A stretch of 56,098 nucleotides of DNA, from contig JADRCO010000089.1 of NCBI GenBank assembly GCA_021464525.1, positions 1 through 56,098 on the forward strand, written 5' to 3'. Positions 1-11,778 of the stretch are shown here, one piece after another; within the stretch, counting starts at the first letter, position 1; every line of letters begins with the position of its first letter. The notes under the pieces are model-generated. The model ran no database searches, was not told the DNA's origin, and saw nothing but the letters and a program-made list of their open reading frames with translations. This DNA is from Rhizophagus sp. LPA8_4_AMF (Eukaryota > Glomeromycota > Glomeromycetes > Glomerales > Glomeraceae). The translations under genes and the position numbers were made by a program.

Positions 1-152
1 GTTTAAACATTAACTGTTAACGAAGTTAACAGGTGAATCCTAGTTATATTTAAAAACTTAACAAATAATAACTTAGTATCCAGTGATCTGTTTTAGATGA
101 TTTTACCACCATTAGATTCATCTTGGTGAAATGAATCGAATGGCAGTAAAAA

Positions 153-400
153 ATTCAAATCCAATCACTAGATTGTGCTCTGACATTAATAATCATTAAA
201 CATTTATAACAATTTTACTCTATTAATATTGATGCTAGAGAGATGAAACACTTACCATTCGATTAATGGTAGTAAAAACATTCAAATCCAATTATTAGAT
301 CGTACTCTAATATCAATAATCATTAAACATTTACAGCAACTTAACTCCATCAATATTAATGCTAGAGAGATGAAACACCTACCATTTGATTTGTCTCAAT
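153..400. repeat. Diverged ~127-bp tandem repeat, two units
   Basis: Two units begin near 153 and 280 with ATTCAAATCCAAT and share blocks such as AATCATTAAACATTTA and TGCTAGAGAGATGAAACAC. Small hairpins built on GATTCATC/GATGAATC flank them. No coding potential is seen in 1-1260. Probably the remains of a repetitive element; family not recognised. Confidence 0.6.
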
Positions 401-1300
401 TAGATGAATCAAATGGTACTAAAATTATCAAAAACAAATCATTAGACCTCGAAAAATATGCAATTTCGCACAGTTACACAAATTTCAGTATTTTGAAATA
501 CGTAATTAATTTCAGAACATGTAAATAATTACGAAATTATGTAATTAATTACGATTTTGTAATTTTGGATTTTGGATTTGCCAATTAAATTTTGAAAACA
601 GCTATAGGTGAAGGTGAGGAGATTAAGGCTATTAATTAAGAGATATCAGCTGATTTTTAACACACCCTAATATCATAAATCGGGGTGTATAATAAGATTT
701 GGTAGATAATTTATATGTTCTGCTCTGTACATATTTGTTTATTATAAATTTCATTCGCTTAAAAGGTATTTCACTTTCTTTTTTAATTTATTATTTTTAT
801 TTATTTTATTTTATAGTTGAAGTAATTTTTAAGTATAAAATATTCTAAAATATTTTTTATTGAAAACTTAGGATAAAACCATAAAAATAAAAAGTAAATA
901 TATTATTAGTGTTAGGCTCAAAGGTTCCAAAAGCTTTCATAGAAGTTTACATAAATTTTTTAATCATGTTTTATTAGTAAAAAATATAAAATATAAAATA
1001 TATATATTTGTATGTCTAAGGTATATTTTTTAAAAAATAATAAAAGAAATAATGTATTTGCAATAAATTTTATATAAATGAAATAAAAATTGTAAAAATT
1101 ATAAGATAAATATTTCTTTGCTCTTTTCTTTAAAATACTACAAGAGTTCTTTAAGATAAATATTTCTTTTACATGTAAAACGTGAAAATTTTTCAGATAA
1201 ATGTTACATAAAACAAAACTTATCAATGAATTCATCAAATTTTTAATTGTACATCTGGTTTAGCCGTTTAGGTTAAAAGTCTACATTCTCACAGCCTCAC

Positions 1301-1677
1301 CCTAGGCCAGAGACCCAGAATTATTCCATTATTATAAATGAATAAAATGGAATTTTTGTCATATAATAGAATAAAATGGAATTTTTATGAAATTTTGTAA
1401 TTTTATTCTGACACGTGACAACTAGCCAATAATTATCACAGATTTTATTGATGGAAATTTGTAGTAACTGGTAAATTGCTGATCATTTCGGCCAAAATTA
1501 TTGTGTCACTAGCACAACCTAGATCAGCCTGCATTAAGATGTGAGCCGGCTAGAATTATCAAATATTTCTTACTATAATTGGTAATTTTTTATCAGAATA
1601 AAATCAGAATTTTTTCCGTTATCCTGATAAAAATTTGAAATTTGATATCGGAATAAATCCGGGTCTCTGCCCTAGGC
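1301..1677. mobile_element. MITE-like element with ~27-bp terminal inverted repeats
   Basis: The left end (CCTAGGCCAGAGACCCAGAA, 1301 on) is an imperfect inverted copy of the right end (ending CTCTGCCCTAGG at 1677). The interior, about 320 bp, is AT-rich and non-coding, with two copies of GAATAAAATGGAATTTTT. I could not settle a target-site duplication. Most likely a non-autonomous DNA transposon. Confidence 0.6.
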
Positions 1678-1683
1678 TCCCCC

Positions 1684-1836
1684 AGTATCACCAACAAATT
1701 TTCTTCCCCACGTGACCTGAAAATATTCGTTTTCACTGTTTATATTTTGCCTTCCAAAAAAATTTTTTTCCCATCCCATTAAATGTAACCGGTCACGTGA
1801 GGGAAGAATTTTAATTATAAACTTGTTGGTGTTACT
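1684..1836. mobile_element. Short palindromic MITE with long inverted repeats
   Basis: AGTATCACCAACAAATTT at the left is matched, inverted, by AAACTTGTTGGTGTTACT at the right. The arms also carry inverted CACGTGACC (about 1710) and GGTCACGTG (about 1791). The whole 153-bp unit can fold into a hairpin. It starts 7 bp after the preceding element. Non-coding. Confidence 0.6.
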
Positions 1837-2186
1837 ACTGTAAATCTTTAGACGACCCCTGAACTAACATAAAATTTTGATAATTTTGCAAAGTATACAT
1901 AAATATATTTATTTTTTTTGTAATATATAACTTCAATATTACATATTTTTTCAACATGTTCATATTATTTTTTTGTTTATGCAAAACGAAAACTTTTTAA
2001 TTAAAACGAAAAACAATTATCAGTTATATTATTTAGGTCTTTCAGTGAAATTGGAGAACGCGAAACACGAGTAATCAGTGTTTATGAAACGTCAAACTTG
2101 TATAAGATCGCAGAAAGTCACACGATTGAATAGTTCCGCCCAAAATTTTTTTTATTTCAAAAAAAAAAGAAATATTGATATACATA

Positions 2187-3223
2187 TTATTGATTTACTC
2201 TTGATTTAAAATTTTTATGATTTTTTTTTATTATATCTAATAAATTCCTAACTTTATTGATCTTACGTTCATTCCATTTGGTCCCTATGTCAGCTTTAAG
2301 TTTATCTAGAAAATCTTCATGAATTAACAAATCTTCTTTAACTTTTAATAAAATCTTTTCAATATTTTCTAAATCATTATTTAAATATAATAAGAAAGAT
2401 TCGATTTCTGTGGCTGTTTTACTATCAACTTTTAAATCATTCAATTTTGTAGTATCAATTACCGAATCAATGAAATCACGAATTCGTTTCATATGACTTC
2501 GATTTTTAATATTTTCAATAAATCTTTGTACTTCATCTATTGCCTCAATGACTTGTTTATGAGTACCATTACGAAATGATTCTGCTATTGATGTAGCATC
2601 GTAAGCTTTTTCTACCGAAGAATAAAAATTGTTTAAAGCTTCTTTTGATTCCTCTAAAGAATTTTGAAGATTGTCATACGTTTTGCGGTTAATGGTTGCC
2701 ATAAATGAATTACTTGAAATATAATTCAAGGTATCATTGATTAATTGCTCAAAATTCAAAATAAACAAAGTTCCGTCAATATACATTTTTATATAAGAAG
2801 ATTTCGTGTTTATCAATATTGATCTAAATTCATTAAGTTTCACCACTAATTGAGGTCCGGTATTAATAAATGCCACACTCTGTTCAACTCTAAGAGATAA
2901 AATACTACAATTTACAATATTTTGGTTTATTACATCGTTTGCTTTTATTTGTAAAAAAAGAAAGAAAATTATAAGTATATTACAGAATAATTACAATAAA
3001 TTAATTTATTACAAAACTTACTTGGTAACTTAAATATATCGTCATAATCAGGAAATTCTATTTCAAGACCGGTGCCCTGAAAATATTGGTACATAATTAT
3101 TGCGAAAATGACAATAATTGAGGTAATAATATATTTACGCAATTGATTAAGGTTATAACAACTACTTCTTTCGTTGTTATTTTCTTGAATACCGCCATCT
3201 CGGGGAATATTGTCTCGCTGCAT
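2187..3223 (-). CDS. Lineage-specific membrane protein, short N-terminus type (318 aa)
   Basis: Two exons, 3022-3223 and 2187-2941, joined by a GTAAGT...AAAAG intron, give 318 residues. Exon 1 encodes a polar Asn-rich start (IPRDGGIQENNNER), one transmembrane segment (about residues 31-47) and the conserved junction motif FKLP just before the intron. Exon 2 encodes a long helical, probably coiled-coil region with the family motif AESFRNGTHKQVIEA and the terminal motif KKNHKNF. I do not recognise a named domain. It is the inverted-duplicate partner of the gene at 27859-28938, with similar flanks. Function unknown; a single-pass membrane protein is inferred from the hydrophobic segment. Confidence 0.75.
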
Positions 3224-3419
3224 TATGTCAGGGATTTCTTTTTTTTTTTTTGATTGGCAAAGGGCGCATAGCGCATATGTCAGGGATTTCCTTTTGTTTT
3301 AAAATAAACGGAATTTATTATTTAACCATTGCCGATCATTTTGTTCACCTGACTGTAAGATCGCCAACCGAAATTCATTATTATTTCATCAAAGTTCAAA
3401 AATAAAAATTTTAAAAAAA

Positions 3420-4660
3420 TATACATATTAAGCAGTTATTAAGCCATCTTCTCTTTATCAAATAATGTATAAATATAATTCTGAAACTTATTCCTTTCGT
3501 ACTTCCAAAAAAAAAATAATGAGAAATTACAAATAATGAAATAAATAAAAACTGTAGTACTTTAAACTTTGCGAATTTATAAATATTATATATATAAATT
3601 TTCAGCCATTTATTTCATCTCCTCGTCTTACAATCGCTTTTTTAATGTTTAGGACGCTTATGATCTGTAATCAACTTTAATTTTCAATTTACCGAAACTA
3701 ACTGATAAAATAGCATCAAAGAGATAAACTTTCATTTAAATAATTTTTTTATATGAACATACAGGCTGACTGTTAATATTTAAGTGTTATATCAAAACTT
3801 CTAAACTTTAAATTTTAACATTTTTTTTACTTAAAAATGAGATTGTAGGATAAGGAAGTAAAATAAATGGCTGAAATTTGACATACCTACGTAATATTTA
3901 TATATTTAACAACAAATTCGCAAAATTTGAAGTATAAATTTCAATCACTATTTTTATTTATCTGTTATTACGTTTTTTGTAATTCTCATACTTTTTTTCG
4001 GGAACCGTAAGTACTATTACGAACTGATTCTGCTATTGATGAGATTTTTCTGTTAAAGAATTGAAGGTTTCTAGAATTTGAAAAAGGATTTTTCATTATT
4101 ATTTATAAAAAATGAAAAAAAATGACTTTTTTTAAAAGAACGATTCAAGATACTATTAATACATTGATAAATTTCCAAACTCCATCACTATACATTTTTT
4201 TACATAGAACTTTCCATTGTCACATCAAAATTTAATCTACTATTACAAATTGATTTGTTATTACAATCCAAAATAAATATAAGTTATTAAATTATATACA
4301 ATATTCATAATAAAAATTGATTTTATATAAAAACTTATATGGTAATTTAAATGGGTGGATTCGGATTTTTAATTTTTATAAATTCGTCAAAATCAATTCA
4401 AAGAAATGATTAGACGAAAAATAATGATAATTGAAATATAATTATTGTGGAAATGGCAATAATTAAAGGAATAAACCATCGATTATTGATAAAAAGGTTT
4501 CCAGAAATGTCTCTTTCGTTCATCATACCAGGAATTTTTTCTATAACGTGCCCTTCCATGGATTTCCTCTCAAAAATATCATCATGTCAGGAAATTCTTC
4601 AGCCATTTCATTATCCTCATTCATTATATCAGAAATTTCTTAAATCATAAATAAAATTGT
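3420..4660 (-). pseudogene. Decayed family gene, counterpart of 26521-27599, split by a transposon
   Basis: On the minus strand, 4660-4330 matches exon 1 of the gene at 26521, including the acidic stretch and the RWFIPLIIAIS membrane segment, but the reading frame is broken several times and the intron donor GTAAGT has become ATAAGT. About 4215-4012 matches its exon 2 up to the AESVRNS codons, and 3500-3420 matches a later part of the same exon (FDKREDG region). The two exon-2 pieces are separated by an inverted-repeat element. A nonfunctional relic of the middle gene of the trio. Confidence 0.7.
3502..4010. mobile_element. ~500-bp inverted-repeat element (MITE) inserted in the pseudogene
   Basis: The left half (from about 3519: ATGAGAAATTACAAATAATG, then TTTGCGAATTTATAAATATT, TTTTCAGCCATTTATTT, CGTCTTACAATC) is repeated in inverted order in the right half, ending TTTGTAATTCTCAT near 3989. 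Each arm is about 130-150 bp. The element interrupts exon 2 of a family pseudogene. AGTAC on both sides may be a target duplication. The matching place in the paralogous gene (about 27230) has no insert. Ends are approximate. Confidence 0.65.
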
Positions 4661-4841
4661 ATCAAATAATCAGTAAAATTATAGCTTACAAATGATCGCA
4701 TATTTTTGCAGATCAATGCAGTAGTTAGCTTTAAAAAAGAAAATTTTTATTTAGGAAAAAATTACAAAAATATAAAATAAAGAAGCAAAAAATAATCCTT
4801 CTCTACTATTAAAAAATACTCATGATTATCAATATCAAGCA

Positions 4842-6571
4842 TCACAAATGTATTATTGATGACTTTGACTTATAATTTTTGTGATTTTCTTTGATCATAT
4901 CCAGAAGCTTTGTAGTTTTTTCAATTTCTTGTTCATTCAATTTGAGCCGTTTTAAAGATTCTGTATTGGCTAACAATTTACGAAACACATTTGAATACTT
5001 TTCCAAATTTTCTTTAAAATTTAATAAAGCTTTTGTAATTCCTTTTAAATCATGAGATATATTTTTTAGGAAAACTTCGGTATTTGCTATTTCATCATCA
5101 ATTATTAAACTATTCTCTCCAGCTTTATCAAATATAGAATAAATGTAGTTACTAATTTTATTCCAAGGACTTAGGTTATTATTGTCAAGAACGGATCTTG
5201 CTCTAATAACTTGTTCATGAATGCCAATACGAAGTGATTTCGTTGATAATGCAGCTTCATGAACTACAGTATTTGCACTATTCTCTCCAGTTTTATCAAA
5301 TATTGAATTAATATCGTTACTAATTTTATGCCAGGGACTTAAGCTATTATTGTTAAGAACAGATCTTGCTTCAATAACTTGACCATGAGTACCATTACGA
5401 AGTAATTCCGCTGTTAATGTAGCTTCGTAAGCTTCTTTTACCGAAGAATAAAAAGTTCTTAAAGCATCAAATAAATATTCAATAGAATGGGAAAGAAGTT
5501 TTTCTTCATCATTATCTATTTTGGGGTGAATGGCTACCTTAAGTAACTCATTTGAAATATAATTCAAAATGGTATCAATACATTCCTCAAATTCCCGAAA
5601 AAGCCAAGCTCCATCACTATATATTTTTACATAGGAATTTTTTGTGATTTTCAATTTTTTGATAAAATCATGAAGATTCACCATTAATTGAGGTATAATT
5701 CGGTCAAATCTATTAGCCAAAATATAACAGTTTAAAACATTTTGATTTATTATTTCTTTTGCTAAGTGTTTTTTTTATCAAAAAAAAAAAAAATTTATAA
5801 GTTATAGAAATTTAATTAAAGCAAATCAATTTTTGTTATAAAAAACTTACATGTTAATTTAAATGAAACTATTTCATATCCTAATTCTTCAGCATTTATT
5901 ACAAATTCGCTAAAATTAAATTCAGAGGAATGCCTAGCCAGTGGCATATTACCAATTAATAATTTCGTAGAAGATTGAAACCCATTTTTATCAATTATTG
6001 AAGACAATGATAAATCCGTAATAGATTGATAATTTAATATAATTATTGCAAAAACTGCAATAATTAAGGGAATAATAAAAGTATTTAACGATTGTTTAGG
6101 GATTTTTTCATATTCTTCTCCTTTTACAGAAATATAAAAATTTTCGTTCATATTATTTCTTTTTGTTTCTATTTCTTGTCTTAAATAATATTTTGTAGTA
6201 TTGCCTATTTTCTCTATTGAATAAAAAGATGATAAAAAATCATTTCCTAGATAAAATCTTTCTCTTGGCTCTTCTGAAAGGATAACCGAAATTTTCTTTT
6301 GAATTTTTTCTTTACCAACTAAAAGATTTAATTCTACTACTTTCATTTCTATTTTTTTTTGAATTTCTTCTTTACTAATTAAAAGATTTAATTCTACTAC
6401 TTTCATTTCTTCAGGTATAAAAATCGACTTTAATGATAAGCTATTTATATGTATACCATCTTTTATTAGTCTGCTTAATGAAATTACTGAATATTTTTTT
6501 GAAGGATCCAATATGGCATAGTTATTCTTTCCGTTGCTTTGTAAGCCATATTCATATTGTATTTTATGCAT
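4842..6571 (-). CDS. Lineage-specific membrane protein, long N-terminus type, with internal duplications (546 aa)
   Basis: Exons 5851-6571 and 4842-5761 with a GTAAGT...TTAG intron give 546 residues. The N-terminal domain (about 1-155) carries the family motifs YAILDPSKKYSVISLSRLIK and FYLGNDFLSS, followed by a transmembrane segment near 164-181 and, after the intron, a helical C-terminal region with NGTHGQVIEARSVLNN. Residues 56-75 and 76-95 are a tandem repeat (MKVVELNLL...). A second tandem repeat of 56 residues lies in exon 2. Neither is present in the paired gene at 24752. Start chosen at MHKIQYEY, which the paralogues share. Upstream sequence also matches the partner (GATCACGTGTTTATACAGC). 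No known function. Confidence 0.78.
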
Positions 6572-6719
6572 TGTTTAATTTTAATTTTTCTGTTCATAAA
6601 GAAGTATAAATGAAATAAAACTTTTTTTAATACGCGATCAAAAGCTGTATAAACACGTGATCGTATACCCACAAAATGTAATTACCCTAAGCCGGCTAAG
6701 CCTAAAGTATTATTATTTT

Positions 6720-8150
6720 GGATAAAATCTTTGATTCTTTTTTGCTTAAATAACTTGTTTTTAGTTCGAAATTGTAGCTTTATAAGCTTTTTCTGTTAAA
6801 GAATTAAAAGCTTCAATTGATTCCTGAACAGACCTTAAGAGAGTAACTTTTTCATTATTACTGTATACCAATATATTTTACGATAATAATGAAACAAATG
6901 ACATAAATGCCAAATATATCTATCATCAACACTGCTCGCCGATATCAATAAATAATCAGCTAGTTAGTATATGATAATTCTGTTTATTTTTTAGTCTGCT
7001 AAATGAGAAAACATATATACAGTACATAAGTATTAAATAAAATAAGTAATCAGCTTACATGTAATTGAAATGATTCGAATTTATTTCTTAATTTCCACAG
7101 TTAACAAAGGTTGATAATTATATTACAAATAAACCATCTACGTTATTTCTGGAATATCACTATATCAGGAACTTTCAAAATATTATATCCGTTCATCATG
7201 TCAAGAGTTTCTACAACCATTTCATTGTCCTCGTTCGCCATCATTAAATTTCCCATTTCTTGTTTTAAATATGTTTCGTCATATAATTTATTTTCCTTAT
7301 TGAATGGAAGCACGCAAAAATTAGTCCAAAACAGATTTCTTATATTGTTCAGCCACTACAAAAATTATCCTTTGATTTGAAATTTGTAATTAGATTCTCG
7401 TAGATTTTTTTTTTAAATTCGTGTTCATTCCATTTAAGCTGTTTCATTAGCTGAAATGAAAGTTAAAATGTTTTCCAAAATTTTCTTAAATCACTATCTA
7501 AGATATTTGGAAAAACTTCAGTATTTATAGATATTGAACATCAATTATTAAACTAATCTTCTTCAGTTTTATTAAAACTAAATTACGAAATCCATCTCAA
7601 GGATTTGGATTATTATTATCAGAAATAAATTTTGTACTTCTTTTTAATTTAATAACTACGAAACGAACTGCTATTAATGTAATTTTTTTCACTGAAAATA
7701 AAGCTGCCATTTATCCTTGAGTAGAGCTCGTCTATGATATAAGACTTACTTGAAATATAAATCTAAATATTATCAAAACTTCCAAAAAAAAAATCAATCT
7801 CCATAATTAAATAAGATGACACCCTAGGTTCTTTACCAAAATCTCTAAAAAAATTATTTTATTTGACTCTGAAGTAAATAAAAACCAATATTTCTTTTTC
7901 AACTTTTTCAATTTTCCTTCACGATCAATCCTTTAAATCCTTTAATTAAAAGTGACTTATATCAATTCCATCTTTTTCTAATGTCCCTAATGAAATTATT
8001 AAATGTTCTTGGTTATGAACTAACGATATAAATAAGTTATAAAGGTGATTTTTCTTTTGCATTTTGAACTTTGTCAAAAATTTAAAAATCTTTTAATAAT
8101 AATGAAACCCGATCGTATTTAATGTTTATATAAATCGAACAAAACAATTG
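6720..8150 (-). pseudogene. Decayed copies of the same family, several pieces
   Basis: On the minus strand, about 8120-7850 resembles the N-terminal domain (ISLGTLEKDGIDIS against ISLSRLIKDGI). About 7780-7380 resembles exon 2 (LKWNEHEFKK near the end), and 7300-7060 resembles an acidic exon 1 (NEDNEMV...MMNGYN) followed by a GTAAG donor. About 6890-6770 resembles another exon-2 piece (SVQESIEAFNSLTEKAY). Frames are broken throughout. These look like one or two old trio members lying between the intact gene and RTF1. Piece boundaries are approximate. Confidence 0.55.
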
Positions 8151-8191
8151 TTTATTTAATTATATTATAAAAACATTTAAATTAGGATCCG

Positions 8192-9959
8192 CTAAAGCAT
8201 ATGTGATAGAAGGCTCATTTGTTCAGATTGATTTCTTTGCATTAGATCCCTAAAGGATAGGGATCGATTAGAATCAATATTTTCGCGAAATTGCGAATAT
8301 TTATTGGAATATTCCGCTTCAACTTTCTCACTTTCCTCACCATGATTCCAATAGGGATCTGTCTTTAAATTAAGTGGAATATCGGAAATATAAATTAATT
8401 TCTTAAACTCGCACATTCTGACTGTCCGGTCATTGTCTTCAAATCCTTCCCCTTTAGGCTTTTTAACGTTAGGCTCTTTCTTAATCTCATGAGGAACATA
8501 TTTTCTGATTCCTTTTGCAAGTTCAATCTTGCGCTGCTCCGCTGCACGGGCATCCTCTTTATTTTGCTTTTTGTTTCTCGCATTAATACGTGCCCAAACG
8601 TCATCAGTTGGATCACGTTCGGCAAATTTTGCTTCAAGTTCTTCACTAATCTCTTGTATCCTTGCATCTAACTCTTTAGCTTCTCCTGTATCTCCTCTAA
8701 GCTCTGCAAAATATTTGAGAGTTGTTAAATTTGATTTTTCAATAGTCAACTCTTTCTTTTCGCCACGTAGGGCTTTCTTTTGTTGGACAATATTTTCAAC
8801 ATCCTTTTCTGTAAGTATATACTCTTTAGCCCTATTTAAATCTTCTTGTTTGCGAGCAGTATGTTCTTTCAATGGCAATTCCATATTATGATGTTTCATA
8901 GTAATTAACCAACGCTCAAATTCGGACTAAAAATATTGGAATAATAATTAATAATTATTGATGTGTATTTTATATATATACATATTTTTTTTTTTAAAAA
9001 AAAAAACAAAAGAAAATTTATTTACCTGATCAACATATTGATTGGATACAATATCCATAGGCCAGCATTTAACAGCATCAGCATGTCTAAGTTTGAGCAC
9101 TTTATTTGTAATAGTCTTATCAACATAATATTTGTTTTCTGTAGTCTCGACGCCTTCAATCTCACACAATCGATACACCTGTTTATCTTCTCTATCTCCA
9201 ATATGCAATCGAACATAACATCCTACTATGGCATCAGCTAAGAATGGAGCGAACATCCAATTGATAAGCATATGCCGAGATACTTGGATGGTTCTTAATT
9301 CTTGCAGTGTAATATCCTGATAATAATTCAAGGTTTAAAATAAGAATAAAAAGTATTTATTCTAAATAAAAAATTTTAAAAAGTTACAAACTTACTTCTT
9401 GAGTACTATCTTTTTCGCCATCTCCTTCATATTCATCATTTGATGATGAGGCATGTTCAAGTTCGGGACTTTGAGAACCAGATTTTGTTTTTTGTTCCTT
9501 TTCTGCACGTCGACGTTTGAATTCATTAAATTTTTTTTTGCTTGCCTTCTTCGCTCGTGAAGATCTCTTAGATTTATCATCTAATGGATCAAATAACTGC
9601 TGGACTGCATGCAGATCCAAGTGGTGCTGTTTCTTTTCGGCTCTGTCTGCCAAGATCCTTTCTCGTGCAAGTTCGTTTAAGTTTCCCAATCTTTCTCTAT
9701 CATTTCTATCATGATACAAATCTGGTCCATATTCCCCAGGGGAACCTCTTCGGCGTTTATCTTTACCACCGTCTTCAAAGTATCCGTCTTCAGGCGACGG
9801 AGATCTTGAACCTCTATTCTTCCTTTTTTGAGAAGTACGTATATCTTCTTCGCCAGATCCAGACTGTGAGCCACCCGGTTCAGAAGCTTGTTCGGAACGT
9901 TTTGAATTTTCACCGACATCACCAGTGAGTGCAAGAATTTCGTCTTCTATATCAGACAT
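8192..9959 (-). CDS. RTF1: RTF1-like Paf1-complex subunit with Plus3 domain (529 aa)
   Basis: Exons 9396-9959, 9026-9316 and 8192-8926 give 529 residues. The N-terminus is acidic and charged (ALTGDVGENSKRSEQ, then an Arg/Ser/Glu-rich stretch), followed by a helical region, NELARERILADRAEKKQHH, in the position of the histone-modification domain. The Plus3 domain follows, beginning TLQELRTIQVSRHML and running through YVRLHIGDREDKQVYRLCEI. A long charged helical C-terminus follows. Family knowledge: RTF1 acts in the nucleus during RNA polymerase II elongation and promotes H2B ubiquitination; the Plus3 domain contacts Spt5. It is head to head with the EED relic across 205 bp. Identification is strong. 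Confidence 0.93.
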
Positions 9960-10164
9960 TTTTGCTTAAAAAAAGATTAAAAAAGAAGGAACATTAGTCT
10001 TGCTGCGTCATATTTATTGGCATCAAAAGTGCAAATATTAAATTAGGTGTGATAAATAGCCAATGAAAATTTTACGCAGAGGTTCAGGATGTCACGTGAT
10101 TTTTCCACCATCAGACGCGATTTTTTCGTTTCGTTCATTTCGTATTCAGTATTCATCGAGGAAC
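9960..10164. promoter_or_regulatory. Shared upstream region of RTF1 and the EED relic, with a TCACGTGA palindrome
   Basis: Only 205 bp separate the two divergent start codons. An 8-bp palindrome TCACGTGA, an E-box of the Cbf1/bHLH kind, lies at 10092-10099. No clear TATA box is visible. Regulatory use is inferred. Confidence 0.4.
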
Positions 10165-11581
10165 ATGTCGAAACCAAAGAAATACTGCCTGGAGCATACT
10201 ATTATGGTAGAGACGAAGTATTATTATTCATTATAAGGTTGTGTTTTATTAGAACTATTAAAACACTCAAACTTGAAAGGAGACGACAAAAACTTAGTTT
10301 CAATAACTATGACCCACACGATAACAATATTTTCGCTGTTGTTGGTGGACGTAATGTAAATACACTGTTTAATAAAAATTTCAACGCGTATTTTGTCCGT
10401 TTTTACCACCTTTTTAACCTTATTAGCTTTTATTGTATAAAATTTTTTTATTTTTCTTAGGTTATAATTGCCCGTCTTGACAGTGTGGCACTTAATGTAG
10501 TTCAAACTTACGTGGATCAGACTGTCGCCATCTTTGCCGGAGAATGTGACCATCGTGAGCCGGTTTTGAGCATTGTAATGGTTCAAAATTTGTCATTGAA
10601 ACTCTTCTTCTTAAATGTATGCTTATAAGAATTTAATTCTTTAGGATATTCATTTAACCGGTGATTCTTAGTTTCTTCAGGAATGGATTGCACGATCAAA
10701 ATATGGACATTATGTACGCCGGTAATCAAACATGCGATTAAATCGTCCTTTAATTCAAAATCTTCGTCACTTCGTTCTCAACAATTGTCACAACGAGAAC
10801 AAGAATCATGTTGTTCATCGCATGTTACAGCATCAAGGGCGGTTACTGTGCATTATCCTATTTTCTCAACGATCAAATTGCACAACAACTATATTGACTG
10901 TGTAAGATGGTACGGCGATTTATTACTGTCAAGATGTGCTGCTGATGCAAAGATTGTGTTGTGGAAACCTGAAGTAGAATTAGTGGCGTTCGATAAGTCT
11001 AACATCACAACAGTAGTTGTAGGTGGACCAGCTACTCCTAGTAAGGTAAGAGCATGTGATATAACTATTAATTTATATTATAAATTAAAATGATATTCTT
11101 CTTTAACAACTAAATTGGTTTAACTTTCTAGCAACAAGCGAACTTCGATATAATTTGCGCATTGGAATTCAGTCATTGTGATATCTGGTTTATTCGCTTT
11201 GGATTTTCATATGACTTTCGAATGCTGCAACGGGGAATCAAGTAGGGAAAATTGGTTTATGGGATTTTGATGATATTCCGTATTATATTGACGGCTATAT
11301 CGAAAAGAAAAAGGCAGAATATTCGGTAACGAAAAGGGAAAAATCTGGTGTAAAAAGGAAAAGAGGTACTCGCGTAAGTAAAAGCGCAGTTATCAAGAAA
11401 CCTACTATCCTTGAGACTGATTCATGTAAAAACACACAATTCGACAAATTGGCTTTTCGAAAAACAAACAATGGATTGTAGCAGTTTGCTATGACGGTTC
11501 GATTCGGTGAATATTGATAACAAATGTTCGGGAAGTAGCGAAGATGATCCATTGATTATAGACATACAAATATTTGTATGA
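10165..11581 (+). pseudogene. Broken EED/ESC-like WD40 gene (PRC2 subunit)
   Basis: Recognisable EED segments occur in order: FNNYDPHDNNIFAVVGGRN, VVQTYVDQ, TVAIFAGECDHREPVLS, SSGMDCTIKIW, LHNNYIDCVRWYGDLLLSR, ALEFSHCDIWFIRF, GNQVGKIGLWDFDD, WIVAVCYDGSIR. Three introns keep good splice sites (10356-10460, 10575-10644, 11046-11131), so this is not a retrocopy. YVDQ runs straight into TVAIFAG, so about 80 residues (roughly WD repeats 2-3) found in animal EED are missing. At least four changes of frame are needed to follow the rest. EED normally binds H3K27me3 and activates the EZH2 methyltransferase. Neighbouring genes read without any frame error, so pseudogenisation is more likely than bad sequence. 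Start at 10165 (MSKPKKYCLEH) is a guess. Confidence 0.8.
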
Positions 11582-11778
11582 TATTAATAAATATAATTAA
11601 TATCATTATATTTTTGTTCTTTGTTTTTATTTACTTTCTTATAACTTTTTATTACCGAATAGTGCTAACATTCTAAAAAAAAATTTTAAATTGGTATTTA
11701 TTTATTCTAATGCCATAATGAAATTATATTTTATCCAAAGTTCTTTTTACAAAAATATCGAATGAATCCTAAATGAGT

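Larger units (their letters stand above)
1975..7700 (-). repeat. Left arm of a large inverted segmental duplication
   Basis: Read on the minus strand, this arm carries a decayed copy, then the 6-kb gene, a split pseudogene and the 3-kb gene, in the same order as the plus-strand set at 24.06-29.5 kb. Homology continues through non-coding flanks. The segment upstream of the 3-kb gene (CAGTCAGGTGAACAAAATGA, reverse strand near 3340) recurs at about 27763, and the region after its stop recurs after the gene ending at 28938. Boundaries are estimates made by eye. The arm is diverged rather than recent, and differs from its partner by transposon insertions. Confidence 0.7.

Noticed and set aside
960-1238. 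92-codon minus-strand frame in the first 2 kb
   Set aside because: Composition is Leu/Ile/Phe/Tyr/Lys from AT-rich DNA; no domain, splice logic or paralogue.
4447-4650. 67-codon plus-strand frame
   Set aside because: It is the antisense of the decayed exon 1 of a family pseudogene on the minus strand.
10165-11581. Assembly error as the cause of EED frame breaks
   Set aside because: Adjacent RTF1, MAK16 and NAT10 read perfectly across many exons, and a missing 80-residue block is not explained by base-calling errors. Kept as a possibility only for single positions.
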